DNA from: Emydura subglobosa
Taxonomy: Eukaryota; Chordata; Testudines; Chelidae
Direction of reading: 5' to 3'
NCBI GenBank assembly: GCA_007922225.1
Contig: ML679946.1
Location: 93,563,614-93,627,613 of the forward strand
Length of the DNA: 64,000 nt
A program made the translations under genes and the position numbers. The notes under the pieces are model-generated. The model made no database searches, was not told the DNA's origin, and worked only from the letters and a program-made list of their open reading frames with translations. Positions 34,441-46,085 of this stretch are shown one piece after another. Every line of letters starts with the position of its first letter. Position 1 is the first letter of the stretch.

Positions 34441-36077
34441 GTTATAAGTCACCAGGACCAGATGGTATCCACCCAAGAGTTCTGAAGGAATTCAAATATG
34501 AAATTGCAGAACTATTAACTATGGTATGTAACCTATCATTTAAACCAGCTTCTGCACCAGATGACTGGAGGATAGCTAATGTGATGCCAATTTTTTAAAA
34601 AGGCTCCAGAAGTGATTCTGGCAACTACAAGCTAGTAAGCATAACTTCAGTACCAGGCAAATTGACATATAGATGAATACAGTTCATTGGGGAAGAGTCA
34701 ACATGTTTTTTGCAAAAGGAAACCATGCCTCACCAATCTACTAGAATTCTTTGAGGGGGTCAATAAGCATGTGGACAAAGGTGATCCAGTGGATATAATA
34801 TACTTAGACAAGGTCCCTCACCAAAGGCTCTGAAGCAAAGTAATCTGTTAATGGGATAAGAGGGAAGGTCCTCTCTCGAATCAGTAACTGGTTAAAAGAT
34901 AGGAAACAAAGGGTAGGAATAAATGGTCAGTTTTCAGAATGGAGAGAGGTAAATAGTGGTGTTTCCCAAGGGCTGTACAGAGACCAATGCTTATCAACAA
35001 TTTCATAAATGACCTGGGAAAAGAGGTAAACAATAAGGTGACAAACTTTGCAGATGATACACAACTACTCAAGATAGTTAAGTCCAAAGCTGACTGTGAA
35101 GCATTACAAAGGGATCTCACAAAACTGGGTGACTGGACAACAAAATGGCAGATGAAATTCAATGTTGATAAATGCAAAGTAATGCCCATTGGAAAACATA
35201 ATCCCAACTATACATACAAAAAGGTGGGGTCTAAATTATCTGTTACATTCAGGAAAGGAATCTTGGAATCATTGTGGATAGTTCTCTGAAAACATCCACT
35301 TTATATGCAGTGGCAGTCAAAAAAGCTACCAGAATGTTGGGAATCATTAGTAAAGGGATAGATAATAAAACAGATAAAGTCATATTGCCTCTTTATAAAT
35401 CCATGGTATGTCCACATCTTGAATACTTCATGCAGGTCTGGTCACCCCATCTTAAAAAAGACATATTGGAATTGGAAAAGATACAGAAAAGGGCAACTAA
35501 AATGATTAGGGGTATGGAAAAGCTTCCATATGAGGAAAGTTTAATAAGACTGGGACTTTTCAGACTGGAAAAGAGACAACTAAGGGGGGATATGATAGAG
35601 GTCTATAAAATCATGACTGGTGTGGAGAAAGTAAATAAGGAAGTGTTATTTACTTCTCATAACACAAGAAGTAGGAGTCACCAAATGAAATTAATAAGCA
35701 GCAGGTTTGGAAAGAAAAGGAAGTATTTCTTCACACAATGCACAGTCATCCTGTGAAACTCTCTGCCAGAGGATGTTGTGAAGGCCAAGACTATAACAGG
35801 GTTCATAAAAGAATTAGATAAGTTCATGGAAGATAGGTCCATCAATGGCTATTAAGCCTGGATGGGCAAGGATGGAAAACCATGCTCTGAAGTGTCTCTA
35901 GCCTCTGTTTGCCAGAAGCTGGGAATGGATGACAAGGGATGATGGATCACTTGATGATTACCTATTCTGTTCATTCCTTCTGAAGCACTTGGCACTGGCC
36001 ACTGCTGGAAGACAGGAAACTGGGCTAGAGGGACCATTGGTCTGACCAAGTATGGCCATTCTTACGGTCTTATGTTA
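34441..36077 (+). mobile_element. CR1 LINE copy of a different subfamily
   Basis: Plus strand. It begins in RT at a CACCAGGACCAGATGGTATC motif (S/G-P-D-G-I-x-P). The FADDT box lies at about 35050 (NKVTNFADDTQLL). Open frames cover 34987-35289 and 35274-35756. The 3' tail ends CTTACGGTCTTATG instead of the TATGATTCTATG type. Frameshifts and stops break the RT. It is older-looking than the copy at 32272. Confidence 0.85.
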
Positions 36078-37439
36078 ATTCAATTGAAAAATACATTTTT
36101 AGCCTGTATACATAAGGCCTTTCTAACAGAATAAACAGCCATATTCAAACACTAATATTTGAGAAATGAATTAACATTCTCACAGAGTCTTCAAATTTAG
36201 AAGAGCACATCATTAAGTTGGGATTGGAGGGAAAACAATTTCTTATTTTAATGGAGTCCTCTTATCATTATCCTTGGGGGAGATCATGTGGAGATCAGAA
36301 AATATCTGAGTGTTGTTTATGAATTATAATTAGTAGTTACCAGAGAACTCCCCTTCCATAAATAAAACAAACAAGTATTTTAATCAGTGTCTCTAAGCTC
36401 CAATATACGTAAGGGTAAGCATTTCCTAGCTCCAAGGAAGCATGATGCTAATATGCCACCAAATTCATTGGGGTGTGTCAAAGTTACTACTATAATTTCC
36501 CATAAAAACCAGCACACTGAATAGTCTGAACTACACCATCTTCAAATATGAAGATGCATAAAAAGACAACCTAATATACCTGTCAACCAAAATAAAATTA
36601 AAACCAAACAGGCATCTCTCTCCTTGAATTATGTCAAAAGATTAATAGCTACTACTAAGGTGAAAACATTAAGAATCCAATCATAAAAACCTTGCACAGA
36701 AAAATGTCCATTTAAGTCAGTAATTCTTCGTACCCAATAAGTCTATTTCTGCATCTTAAGTTAACGCTTCTACCATCCTCTACTGTGCAAATGCCTCCTT
36801 CACACTCACTACAAAAGAATGTGTTTGGCTGTCAAAGCATTTACTCATGAAGTGTAAATGTTTCCCCACATGCACGGACACCAAAGATTTGGGGGTAACA
36901 AAGACAAAAAATTGTCAGGGAAGAGCCCTCACTGTGCCACTTTGCAACACTAAAGTTCCAACTGTTCATGATGTATTATCAAATACACTCAGTACTATTC
37001 CTGAATATTTAGCGGTTCTCTGGATTCCATTCCCCACTGTGCCTTTTCTCCAGGAAGTTTCATAAAGGATGAAAAACAAAAAAGGACAGTCAATCTCCCC
37101 TTCCCGCACAACGAAGTTTTTAAGTAATACAATAGAAAGATTTCCTAGTCCTCACTTTAAGGGTTTCTAAGAAACTGTACTAACTAGCAGGTGATGTATT
37201 TTTGAGATAACATCTCACATGTCAGCTTTACTTTTTAGAGTTTATCATCTTTATAGGGCTGTAAATATATCTATCAAGAACAAGTATTTTTTCAGGTGAG
37301 AAATCAATTTCCATATTCGGGAAGAAAAGCTGTGGCTTTTGTGTATTTGTATATAAAAAGCAGAAATTAAGTTATTTGAACATCAGCATTTTTGAGATTC
37401 AGGAGTTCAGTTTCCAAGCTTGTGAAACACTGATTTAAG
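36078..37439. other. ASAP1 intron without recognised features
   Basis: About 1.4 kb between a CR1 copy and DIRS copy 4. No recognised gene or repeat. The open frame 36847-37065 has no family resemblance. Confidence 0.5.
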
Positions 37440-37787
37440 GAGCAATTAAAGTTAATTTTGCACTAACACTGGCATAGGTATGTATTAAAGTGGACTTTTC
37501 TGTATTTACCTGAAGTTCCAAGGCACACAGGAGATCAGGACAGGAAAGGATAATCATCCATACTTCCTGATATGACCACCCCATGAGCAAGCAATTGTCA
37601 AAGTAAGGGAAAACTGAGTTGCTCTGGTGATGCAGGTACACTGCGCCACAGAAACAACGTTTCTGAAAACTTTTGGGGCTGTTGAGAGACGAATGAATGT
37701 CTCTATAAAATACAAGTCTTTCAAATTGAGAGCTGCAAACCAGTTGCCTTCATTTAGGAAGAGTATTATGGAGGCTAAGTTGGTCAT
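37435..37787 (-). pseudogene. DIRS reverse transcriptase fragment (copy 4)
   Basis: Two overlapping frames cover the RT core. The first (37554-37787) has LASIILFLNEGNWFAALNLK and RLSTAPKVFRNVVSVAQ. The second (37435-37641) has SVFPYFDNCLLMG at the place of the catalytic Y-x-DD box (here YFDN, so the second catalytic Asp is lost) and CALELQVNTEKSTLI. At least one frameshift separates them. Confidence 0.65.
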
Positions 37788-40700
37788 CCTGAAACTTGAA
37801 TGTCATAAGAAAATATTTAGATGCCTGAGATCTAGTTTGGGTCTCCCAACTCCATTCTTTTTCAGGATGAGGACAAATCTAGAACAGAAGCCCTTTCCTC
37901 TGTGTTGAGGAGGTACAGGCTCTATCGGCCCTAACTGGATCAGTAAGTCCACCTATTTGAGGATTCTCTCGTGAAAGGGGTCTCTGAAGAAAAATTGAGA
38001 GGAAGTATTGTGTCCAGTTTTGGGCCCCCCACTAGAGGAAGGATGTGGACAAATTGGAGAGAGTCCAGTGGAGGGAAACAAAAATGATTAGGGAGCTGGA
38101 ACATATGACTTATGAGAAGAGATTGAGGAACCCAGGTTTGTTTAGTCTGCAGAAGAGAAGAATGAGAGGGGATTTGATAGCGGCCTTCAACTACCTGAAG
38201 GGGGTTCCAGGGAGGATGGAACTAGGCAGTTTTCAGTGGTGGCAGATGACAGAACAAGAAGCAATGGTTTCAAGTTGCAGTGGAGAAGGTCTAGGTTGGA
38301 TATTAGGGAAAAAATGTTCACTAGGAGGATAGTGAAGCACTGGAATGGGTTACCTACGGAGGTGGTGGAATCTTCATCCTTAGAGTTTTTTCAGGCCCAA
38401 CTTGACAAAGCCCTGGTTGGGATGATTTAGTTGGGGTCGGCCTGCCTTGACCAGGGGGTTGGACTAGATGATCTCCTGAGATCCCTTCCAACTATAATCT
38501 TCTATGATTCTATGAAGGCTTGTGGGGGAGGGGCGAAAATTCTATTGTTCATCTACGACCCACCTATCTGATGTGATATGCTTCCACATCAGAAAAAAAT
38601 GGGACAGGCAGCCGCTGAAGGGGATATGGGTATCTAGAAACATAAAGACTGATCGGCAGCTCTCGAGGGTTCTGTCAAATGGTTGTTTGGCTGGAGGCTG
38701 GGACTGAGAAGGGAATGGCAGTGAAGCACTCTGCCTGCTGCAGTGTACCTTCTGGGGTGACTTCTGGGTGTCTCAGAGGCCCTTTGATGGTAAAAGGGCT
38801 GAGAAGCAGGATGGTTCCTATAACGAGGAAGCTTGGAGTACTTCCTCAAAGCACAGGAGTGTATGTCTCCAAGGAAGAGGTTGCAAGGTAGTTCTTTAGT
38901 GAGTAAATAGACGAGTCACTTCACACAGTTTACAGATTTTTTCCCTCAAAGGAAAGCTCCTCCTCCACCACCTGGACCTCCTTCGGAAGCCCCAAGGAGT
39001 GCAGCCATGATGCCCATCTCATGACAACTGAAGTCCCCAGGGAACAGGAAGCTGTATCTGCTGCGTCCAATGTCGCTTGGAGGGATGATCTGGCAATCAA
39101 TTTCCCTTTGTCCAGGATGGCCTGGAATTGTGACCTGAGCTCCTCCTGTTAGCAAATTCAAACAATTTGTTATAGTTACAAATCATACCTAGACATCAAA
39201 GCCTAATGATTTGCTATGCCAAATTTCAGTCTGGTGGATGAAAAGCTCTACCAAGGAGATCTAGTCTTTTGGTGTCCTGGTCTGAGGGAGTAGATCTAGA
39301 TTGATGCAGCCAGTTGCATTGCACGACAGCCTGCACCACCAGGGAATTTGGGCTGGGTTGAGAAAACAAATATTCCATTCACTTCAATGGTACCAAGTAC
39401 TTTTTCTCTGTCCTTTTCAGGACATGTGGCTGGGATAAGCCAAACTGCTTTAATGGCATTATTGATTGGAAGCACAACCTTGCTAGGGTCCGTACTCTGA
39501 AGAATATCCAGAAGTTTGCAGGTAGAGTCTTTCACTTGCTCCAGGGATATCTGGAGAACCTCTGTAATCCTCCTCAGAATGACCTGAAATTAGTATAATC
39601 ACCTGTAGCAATGGTAAGGCTGGTGCCACTGTCTCATCAGATGACAAAGAACTAAGTGCTAAAGGTGCATTAGGTGGTATTGGTTGATCTGAATGGTCCT
39701 CCTCCTCATAGCACTCCTGAGGGAGGTGAGGCTTTTTCTTGAGAGGTGACTCTATCTAAACACCCACTCCGAGTCCTTGTAGCCAGCAGGTCTAAAATAA
39801 GGATCCGGAGATCCTCAGTATGGCCAGTGGGTGGGATCATATGAATATGGAGGGGGTGTCCATGGAGTGTGCCATCGGTCCCAGGCCTGGTAAAGTGCCC
39901 TGCAGGAGTGCGAACATGTCCAAGAGATTCTGAAACCATTGCTGGGACTCATCTTCTGCTTCGGAATTGTCAGAGCAATTGGTGTCAGCACCAATATGAA
40001 ATATGAATCCTCTGATTCTACCAGTAGCACCAACAGTATTGTCTGTCTTGTGATGCCATAGTGGTGGAAGAGACTGGCGAACAGCACACATATGACAGAT
40101 GACATACCTGCATCATTCTATGCTATGGTTGGTAGAGGGACCAATAAATAATATGTCATCGGGGTAAGAATCTCTTTGGACACTACCAAATCCAATAGTA
40201 CCAGTGACTCTGGGTCAGTGTAAATCACGCAGTCGTCAAGGAAGGCATATGCAGACCTAGTGAATATAGAGCAGGAGGGGATCCTCGCCCTGAGTGGAGC
40301 TGAGAATGAAGACTTGGGTCAAACAAGGGAGCATCGATACTGCTAAGTCATTCTTTTTGCAAAGCAGTATTGACAGTGAAGGAGATTGTTCCCTTCTCAC
40401 CTTGCTGATGCAGGGATTGGTTCTGCCTCTTATGTAGGTGGTTTCGGAGCATTCTTGGCTCTCACTATCAAAAGGATAGATTCACGCACCTCTACCAGGA
40501 TGTAGAATCTCACCAGATCTCGAGGGCAAGGGAGAGGTGGTCCTTTTCTCTGAGGATTTGTGAGGCAATTTCTCCCACTTCTTATGAGGGTGCTTTCCCT
40601 TAGCTTCCTCTCGTCTGTGCTGAGATGAATCAGTGGCCTGCTCTGAGGCTTCGGAGCTGGAGAGCACTGGGGCCAAAGGGGAACTACTCTGTGGCTCCAT

Positions 40701-41048
40701 CCAGAGCATTAGAGAGCCAGAAGGCCTGAGGTCAGATTGGGTCTCATGGAAAGCTCCATCAAGTGTCTACAGAGTTGGAATTCATGAGTCTGTCAGGTTT
40801 GAAGAGAAAAAGAATGAGGAATGCATGCAAAGCTTGCGCACAGAGGAGGCTTTACCAGACCGTGAGTAGTAGAAAAAAACAGGAAAGGTGGTTGGTCTGG
40901 GCCGCCCCTTATGCCCTTGGAGCATGAGAAGGGAAAGGGTATAGGTGAGGACCAATGGACGCTGTTAGTGAAAAATCTTCTGTTCTCAGGAGCATGGAAC
41001 ACATGAGCACCCATGATGAATACTCTGAGGGCTCATCTCTTCAAGAAG
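37440..41048 (-). mobile_element. DIRS-type retrotransposon copy 4, with nested CR1
   Basis: On the minus strand the right end (about 41048) carries a TTTCTTCTTGAAGAGATGAG terminal repeat. Gag remnants follow: a basic region at 40482-40709 and LPINNAIKAVWLIPATCPEK within 39296-39535. After the CR1 insertion (38002-38514), reverse transcriptase text is at 37435-37787. The recombinase and 3' end are absent. RT motifs visible are NWFAALNLKDLYF, LSTAPKVFRNV and LELQVNTEKSTLI, all typical of DIRS RT. Confidence 0.7.
38002..38514 (+). mobile_element. CR1 LINE 3' fragment nested in DIRS copy 4
   Basis: Plus strand. It starts abruptly at GTATTGTGTCCAGTTTTGGG inside the CR1 RT region and ends CTATGATTCTATG. 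The 95-residue frame at 38045-38332 reads [19 protein letters not shown], a CR1 RT C-terminal signature. It resembles the copies at 32272 and 42513. Confidence 0.88.
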
Positions 41049-41552
41049 AAACCTAGGTTCTACTCCCCGTCTGGCACAGACTTAGACTTACTATGACTCC
41101 CTTGAACAGGAGTGAGTTTTCACTGAACGTATTTTAAAATTATATACTAAAATCTTAAGAATAAGAAGAGATTAGAAAACAACAAATTATTCAAGATGAC
41201 CTAAGCAGTCTTTTTATTATGTCCTCAGAAAAAGTGATTTGAAAATACCAAGTACTATAAGCGCTTATAACTACAGTGTACAAAAAAACTTGCTCTTTAG
41301 GCTTCTGGTCCTCAAGAAAGCCTTGTATTTAAGTATTTCTTTCCTCCAAATTAAAACAATCACTCTTGCAAAAAAGTTATCATTAAAACAGCATAAACAT
41401 TCTAATTCAAAGTTTTTATGTTATTAGATTCAGTGTTGGAAACAAGCCACAAGTACCCCGGTTTCATCCACCTACTCCATTGTTGTCAATGCCCTTGGAT
41501 ATGTATATGTTGCATCCTATATAAGTTGCCTGTATTTGCTGTATTATTTCTA
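41049..41552. other. ASAP1 intron without recognised features
   Basis: About 500 bp of AT-rich intron. Nothing recognised. Confidence 0.5.
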
Positions 41553-41655
41553 CCAACTGCATCTGAAGAAGTGGGCTGAAGCCCACAAAAGCTTATGCCT
41601 GCTGAAAATAAATTTGTTAGTCTTTAAACTGCTACAGAACTCTCCTTGTTTTTAG
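41553..41655 (+). mobile_element. Penelope-like tail with a hammerhead-like core
   Basis: CTGAAGA at 41563-41569 is followed by a perfect 6-bp hairpin (GTGGGC, loop TGAA, GCCCAC), then AAAA and GCTTATGCC. The copy at 1-130 has GAAA where this one has AAAA. The layout CTGANGA / stem / GAAA / short stem is that of a hammerhead ribozyme, which Penelope-like elements are known to carry. Here an extra A precedes the stem and core positions have changed, so it is probably inactive. Confidence 0.6.
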
Positions 41656-42512
41656 TGTTGGAAACAGCAATCCTCATTATCTGGATTTTTTTTTTTTTTA
41701 AATAAGGAAAGAGAAGTAGCTGACCACAAAAAATTAACCATAACTTTCACTTTACTGTGTATCATTGCATTTTGCAACTTTGGAAATTATTTTTAAATTT
41801 ATTATACGAAGGTATAGTTATTCAGAATTGGAGATTGCAAACAACATAATGTTATATATTTGGAAGTGTTCTGCATCTAGGAAACTCTCTGAATATTTAA
41901 CTTCAACAGAAACAACACAGATAATTCATGCTAAGCACTCTTATCTGAAAAATTATTCATCTAGTTTGACTTCCTTTGTACCATAACCCATACAATTTCA
42001 CCCAGTTACTCCTGTATTCAGCTCAATAATATGTGTAACTAAATTAGAAGGATTTCCACATATATTTAAACTAGGGAAAGAAATATAATGCAGGTCTTTT
42101 TAATCAGCTCCTTTCTTTCCCCTTATACATCTCTCTTTAATCTTCTATTTAATCATCTACTCCAAATGCCTTGAAAATAAAATTTCTAATGACTTTTACC
42201 TTTATCCTTTGATACTCTTTTTTTTTAAAACCATATTTACCCAATATATACATTTAATTATTTTAGTTTATTTCCTTGTTTCTGCACCTGCATCAATTAT
42301 AATAGCAGCACTTCCTAGAGGACAAAATGTGAGCTAACTGCTATAGTAAGGTTAGCAGACGGCGCTTATGCCACATTTTTTGTGGCTGCTGTTAATTGTA
42401 ATGGTGGATTTCTAATTTTTATTGAAATCAGGATTATATTATTTAACAGAAAATATAATTGATACATTTTAGTGCTATTCTATTTGGCAGTGTCCTATGA
42501 AAAATAAGTCAT
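41656..42512. other. ASAP1 intron without recognised features
   Basis: AT-rich intron with a poly-T run near 41686-41698. No repeat family or gene recognised. Confidence 0.5.
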
Positions 42513-43579
42513 AAAATCATAGAATGATAGATTAGAGTTGGAAGGGACCTCAGAAGGTCTTCTAGTCCAACCCCCTGCTTAAAGCAGAACTAACCTCAGC
42601 TAATCATCCCAGCCAGGGATTTTGTCAAGCTGCAGCTTAAAAACCCCCTAAAGATGGAGATTCCACCACATCCCTAGGTAAACCATTCCAGTGCTTCACC
42701 ATCCTCCTAGTGAAAAGTTTTTCCTAATATCCAACCTAGACCTCCTCCACTGCAACTTGAGACCATTGCTCCTTGTTCTGTCATCTACTACCATTGAAAA
42801 CAGCCTAGCTCCATTCTCCCTGGAACTCCCTTTCAGGTAGTTAAAGGCTGCTATCAAATCCCCCCTCATTCTTCTCTTCTGCAGACTAAACAAGCCTAGT
42901 TCCCTCAGCCTCTCCTCATAAGTCTTGTGCTCCAGATCCCTAATCATTTTTGTTGCCCTCCACTGGACTCTTTCCAACTTCTCCACATCCTTTTGCTGGT
43001 GGGGGACCCAAAACTGGACACAATACTCCAAATGCGGCCTCACCAATGCCGAATAGAGGGGAATAATCACTTCCCGCGACCTGCTGACAATGCTCCTCCT
43101 AATGCAGCCCAATATGCTATTAGCCTTCTTGACAACCAGGGCACACTGCTGACTCATATCCAGCTTCTTATCCACTGTAACCTCCAGGTCCTTTTCTGCA
43201 GAACTGCTGCCTAGCCTGTTGGTCCCCAGTCTGTAGCTGTGCATGGGATTCTTCCGTCCTAAGTGCAGGACTCTGCACTTGTCCTTGTTGAACCTCATCA
43301 GATTTCTTTTGGCCCATTCTCCAATTTGTCTAGGTCACTCTGTATTCTATCCCTAACTTCCAGGGTATCTACCACTCCCCCTAGCTTAGTGTCATCTGCA
43401 AACTTGCTGAGGGTGCAATCTACCCCATCCTCCAGATCATTGATGAAGATGTTGAACAAAACTGGCCCCAGCACCGACCCCTGGGGCACTCAGCTTGTGA
43501 CCGGCTGCCAGCTAGACATCGAGCCATTGATCACTACCCATTGAGCCTGATGATCTAGCCAGCTCTCTATCCATTTTGT
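42513..43579 (-). mobile_element. CR1 LINE copy, RT C-terminus to 3' end
   Basis: Minus strand, same sense as ASAP1. The 3' end lies at the left (ATCATAGAATGATAGATTAG). RT text is open at 42696-43298 (200 residues, ending in a basic stretch) and 43298-43489 ([20 protein letters not shown] with [10 protein letters not shown]). A stop or frame change separates the two at about 43298. It is 5'-truncated at about 43579. Confidence 0.9.
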
Positions 43580-43852
43580 CGAAAATACAAGAAAAACCCT
43601 GAAGTTCTAAACTGAGAAATATTACATTTAGTTCTATTAATGGAACAGTAATATAAAACTAGCCCCAAAACTAACATATTATCAAAAACAAGAGCTGCTC
43701 AGCAAGTCCTGTAGTTCTCATATCTTTGCAAGAAATTGGTAGAGGTTTTGACAAGTATGCATACATTTTACAGACCATAAAATTCGCTACAGGGAAGTAT
43801 CCTCTAAGTACAAAAGAAAACCTAAGGGTCTAGGAAAACACCTACTTCTACA
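43580..43852. other. Short intron stretch, nothing recognised
   Basis: Plain intron between a CR1 copy and a MITE-like element. Confidence 0.5.
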
Positions 43853-44217
43853 GAATTGCCAGGTGCCCAGTTTTCAATTGAAAAGTCAGGACAAAAAGGG
43901 GACCTGGCAGTGCCCATTCAGATGTACTGACTGGCCACCAAAAGTCCAGTTACCACAGGGCAGACAGAGGTGCTGGGTCATTAACCCGCACCAGCCTCTG
44001 CTCAGCTGGGGCCGCCTCCTACCTTCAGGCAGATTCCTTGTCAGGTTGCAGCAGCAGATGTCCCAGACCCGGAGCAGAAGGAGACCAGCTAGGGGAGGGG
44101 AGGGAGGTGGAGAGGATCCATCAATTGATGGGGGCAGGGCCTTCGAGGGAAGAGGTGGGGCAGGAGACGAGGCCTCAGAGGTCCAGTTACCAGCAATTAG
44201 AAAGGTGGCAACCCTTT
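43853..44217. mobile_element. GC-rich non-autonomous element with TTGCCA inverted ends
   Basis: The left end AATTGCCAGGTGCCCAG and right end GGTGGCAACCCTTT are inverted partners. The interior is GC-rich and non-coding. The pattern matches a common turtle/crocodile non-autonomous repeat. The 144-residue plus and 138-residue minus open frames across it are low-complexity chance frames. Confidence 0.5.
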
Positions 44218-45894
44218 CTGAGATGACTATCTTACTGTATCTGAAAGTTCCCATATTTTTTCCACACAATAAAGGGTTTGGAAGAAAAGAGCAATAACTC
44301 AAGTCCTGATAATAAGTGACTGTCTCAAAAAAAGTATATGTATATTTTTATTCCTGGGGCTGTGTAAAGACATTATCAAGATTTTGGGCACTGAACACTA
44401 AAATAATTGTTCTGAAAATTTTGTTTTTAGTGTCTGCTGGTTTACAGGGGCCTCTCAAAATTAAGGAAAAATCCAATTATAGAAAGGAAAGAAAGCTAAA
44501 AAGAAAACCCTTTGACCAAAAAACCTGCTCGTCTCTGTAGGAATTTTAAGAGCATGTAAATTTACTTGTGGCTGTCTTGAATAGTTCCGCTGTCAATACC
44601 AAATAGGGAACAAGAAAAGAGAAAACTTTACATTTCTCTAATGCGGTTATTGATACAACTAGCAGAAGCTGTTTTTTATAACACTTGAGAAGAAATGGAA
44701 GCTCTTATGACAGTCTTCTCCAGTATAATGGAGACCTTACATAATATATCCTTTTTATGCAGGTCATTTTCTTTATCTTTTTTCCTAACATATCAATTAA
44801 AACAATAGAATGCTCTGAATAACCTGGAAATATCTGGCTAAACAAGTGTTACCAGACCACAACATCCCACTTTCCTGCCCCCATTGATATTCTGAATTAA
44901 TTCTTCAGAGAAAAGATAACACATCTTAATTGCACCTCTCAAGCAGTGTAGTCTTATTACAGATTGGAAAGGCTTTTCCCACCTTATAAAGAAAAATCTT
45001 ACTTGTGGTCATAGAGATACTGTACCTCAAAACAATTTTGACATTGTTTATATTATATTCATTATGTAAATATCCCACTCTTTAATGTTACTAAATAACA
45101 CAGCTAAAACTAGTTATATGCTAATAAACATTCCTATTTATCATTTCAAAATTTCCTAACAATCATTCCACTGTGTTATCCATTATTTTTGTATTATGGG
45201 ATTGGAATTTTACTAAATCATTCATTTATGTACACACTTTCATCTTCTACTACTCTCCAGCTCTTGGAACTAGAAAGTTTAAGGTCAATATTTTGAAAAG
45301 CGGCTAGTGATTTTGAATTGCCTTAAAGGGGTGAGCTGTGTAGACAGTGGTTACTCAGAACTTTTTGAAAACCAGACCTTTAAGATGATACAAAAGTTCA
45401 AAAAAATGGCACATCCAAAATCACTAGTCACTTCTGAATATTTTGACCAAAGACATCTTAGTCTTTCTTTCTACATAAGTTCTTCAGACCACTTAGAATC
45501 CTAGTTGCCCTTTTCTTCAACTTTTCAAGTTAAATATGCCAATGTAAAGGTGATGACCAAAACGAATTTAAATTATTTATACATATATAATATAAAATAT
45601 AATATAATATAATATAAATTGGTTTTTATTGATGCGTGTTGCTTTGCACTTACCACTAACATTTCAGCTGTACCATTATTTCTCCAGTATCTCCAATCGC
45701 CTCATTAGCTAGCATATTTTTCAATATTGCCTTCGATTAGAGAGTTTATGTGGATCATTTTCTGATTCACTGACTCTGGTAGTATTTTTTTTCTGAACAT
45801 GTTTGAATTTCCTCTAGAAATTATTCCTGCCAAATTTAATTTCTGGTCTCAAATACATTATACATCTTATAATTGGGAACAAATACTCTTTCTT
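44218..45894. other. ASAP1 intron with weak repeat traces
   Basis: Mostly AT-rich. About 45290-45465 (AAAACCAGACCTTTAAG, CAAAATCACTAGTCACTT) resembles a dispersed amniote repeat but I cannot name it. A TATAA-rich simple repeat lies at about 45590-45617. Confidence 0.4.
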
Positions 45895-46085
45895 GTGAGG
45901 TAGTGTGTGTAGGTTAGAGCAATGGACAGCATAAGAAAATTCCTGGCTTCTATTCCCAACTGCTATTAATTTGTTGTGCGACTCTGGGCAAATAATTGAA
46001 CTTTGCTGTGTCAGTTTCCCAATATATCAGTGAGGAATAATCTCTATCTTCCTACACAGAGCTGTAGTAAAGTTTAATTGATTCT
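45895..46085 (+). repeat. MIR-type (tRNA-derived) SINE
   Basis: It has a TAGGTTAGAGCAATGGACAG A-box-like start, a GGCTTCTATTCCCAACTG B-box-like segment, then CGACTCTGGGCAAATAATTG and GTGTCAGTTTCCCAATATAT. That is the usual order of a MIR core. Confidence 0.65.

Noticed and set aside
43863..44302. 144-residue plus-strand frame and 138-residue minus-strand frame
   Set aside because: They overlap each other across a GC-rich non-autonomous repeat and show no domain.
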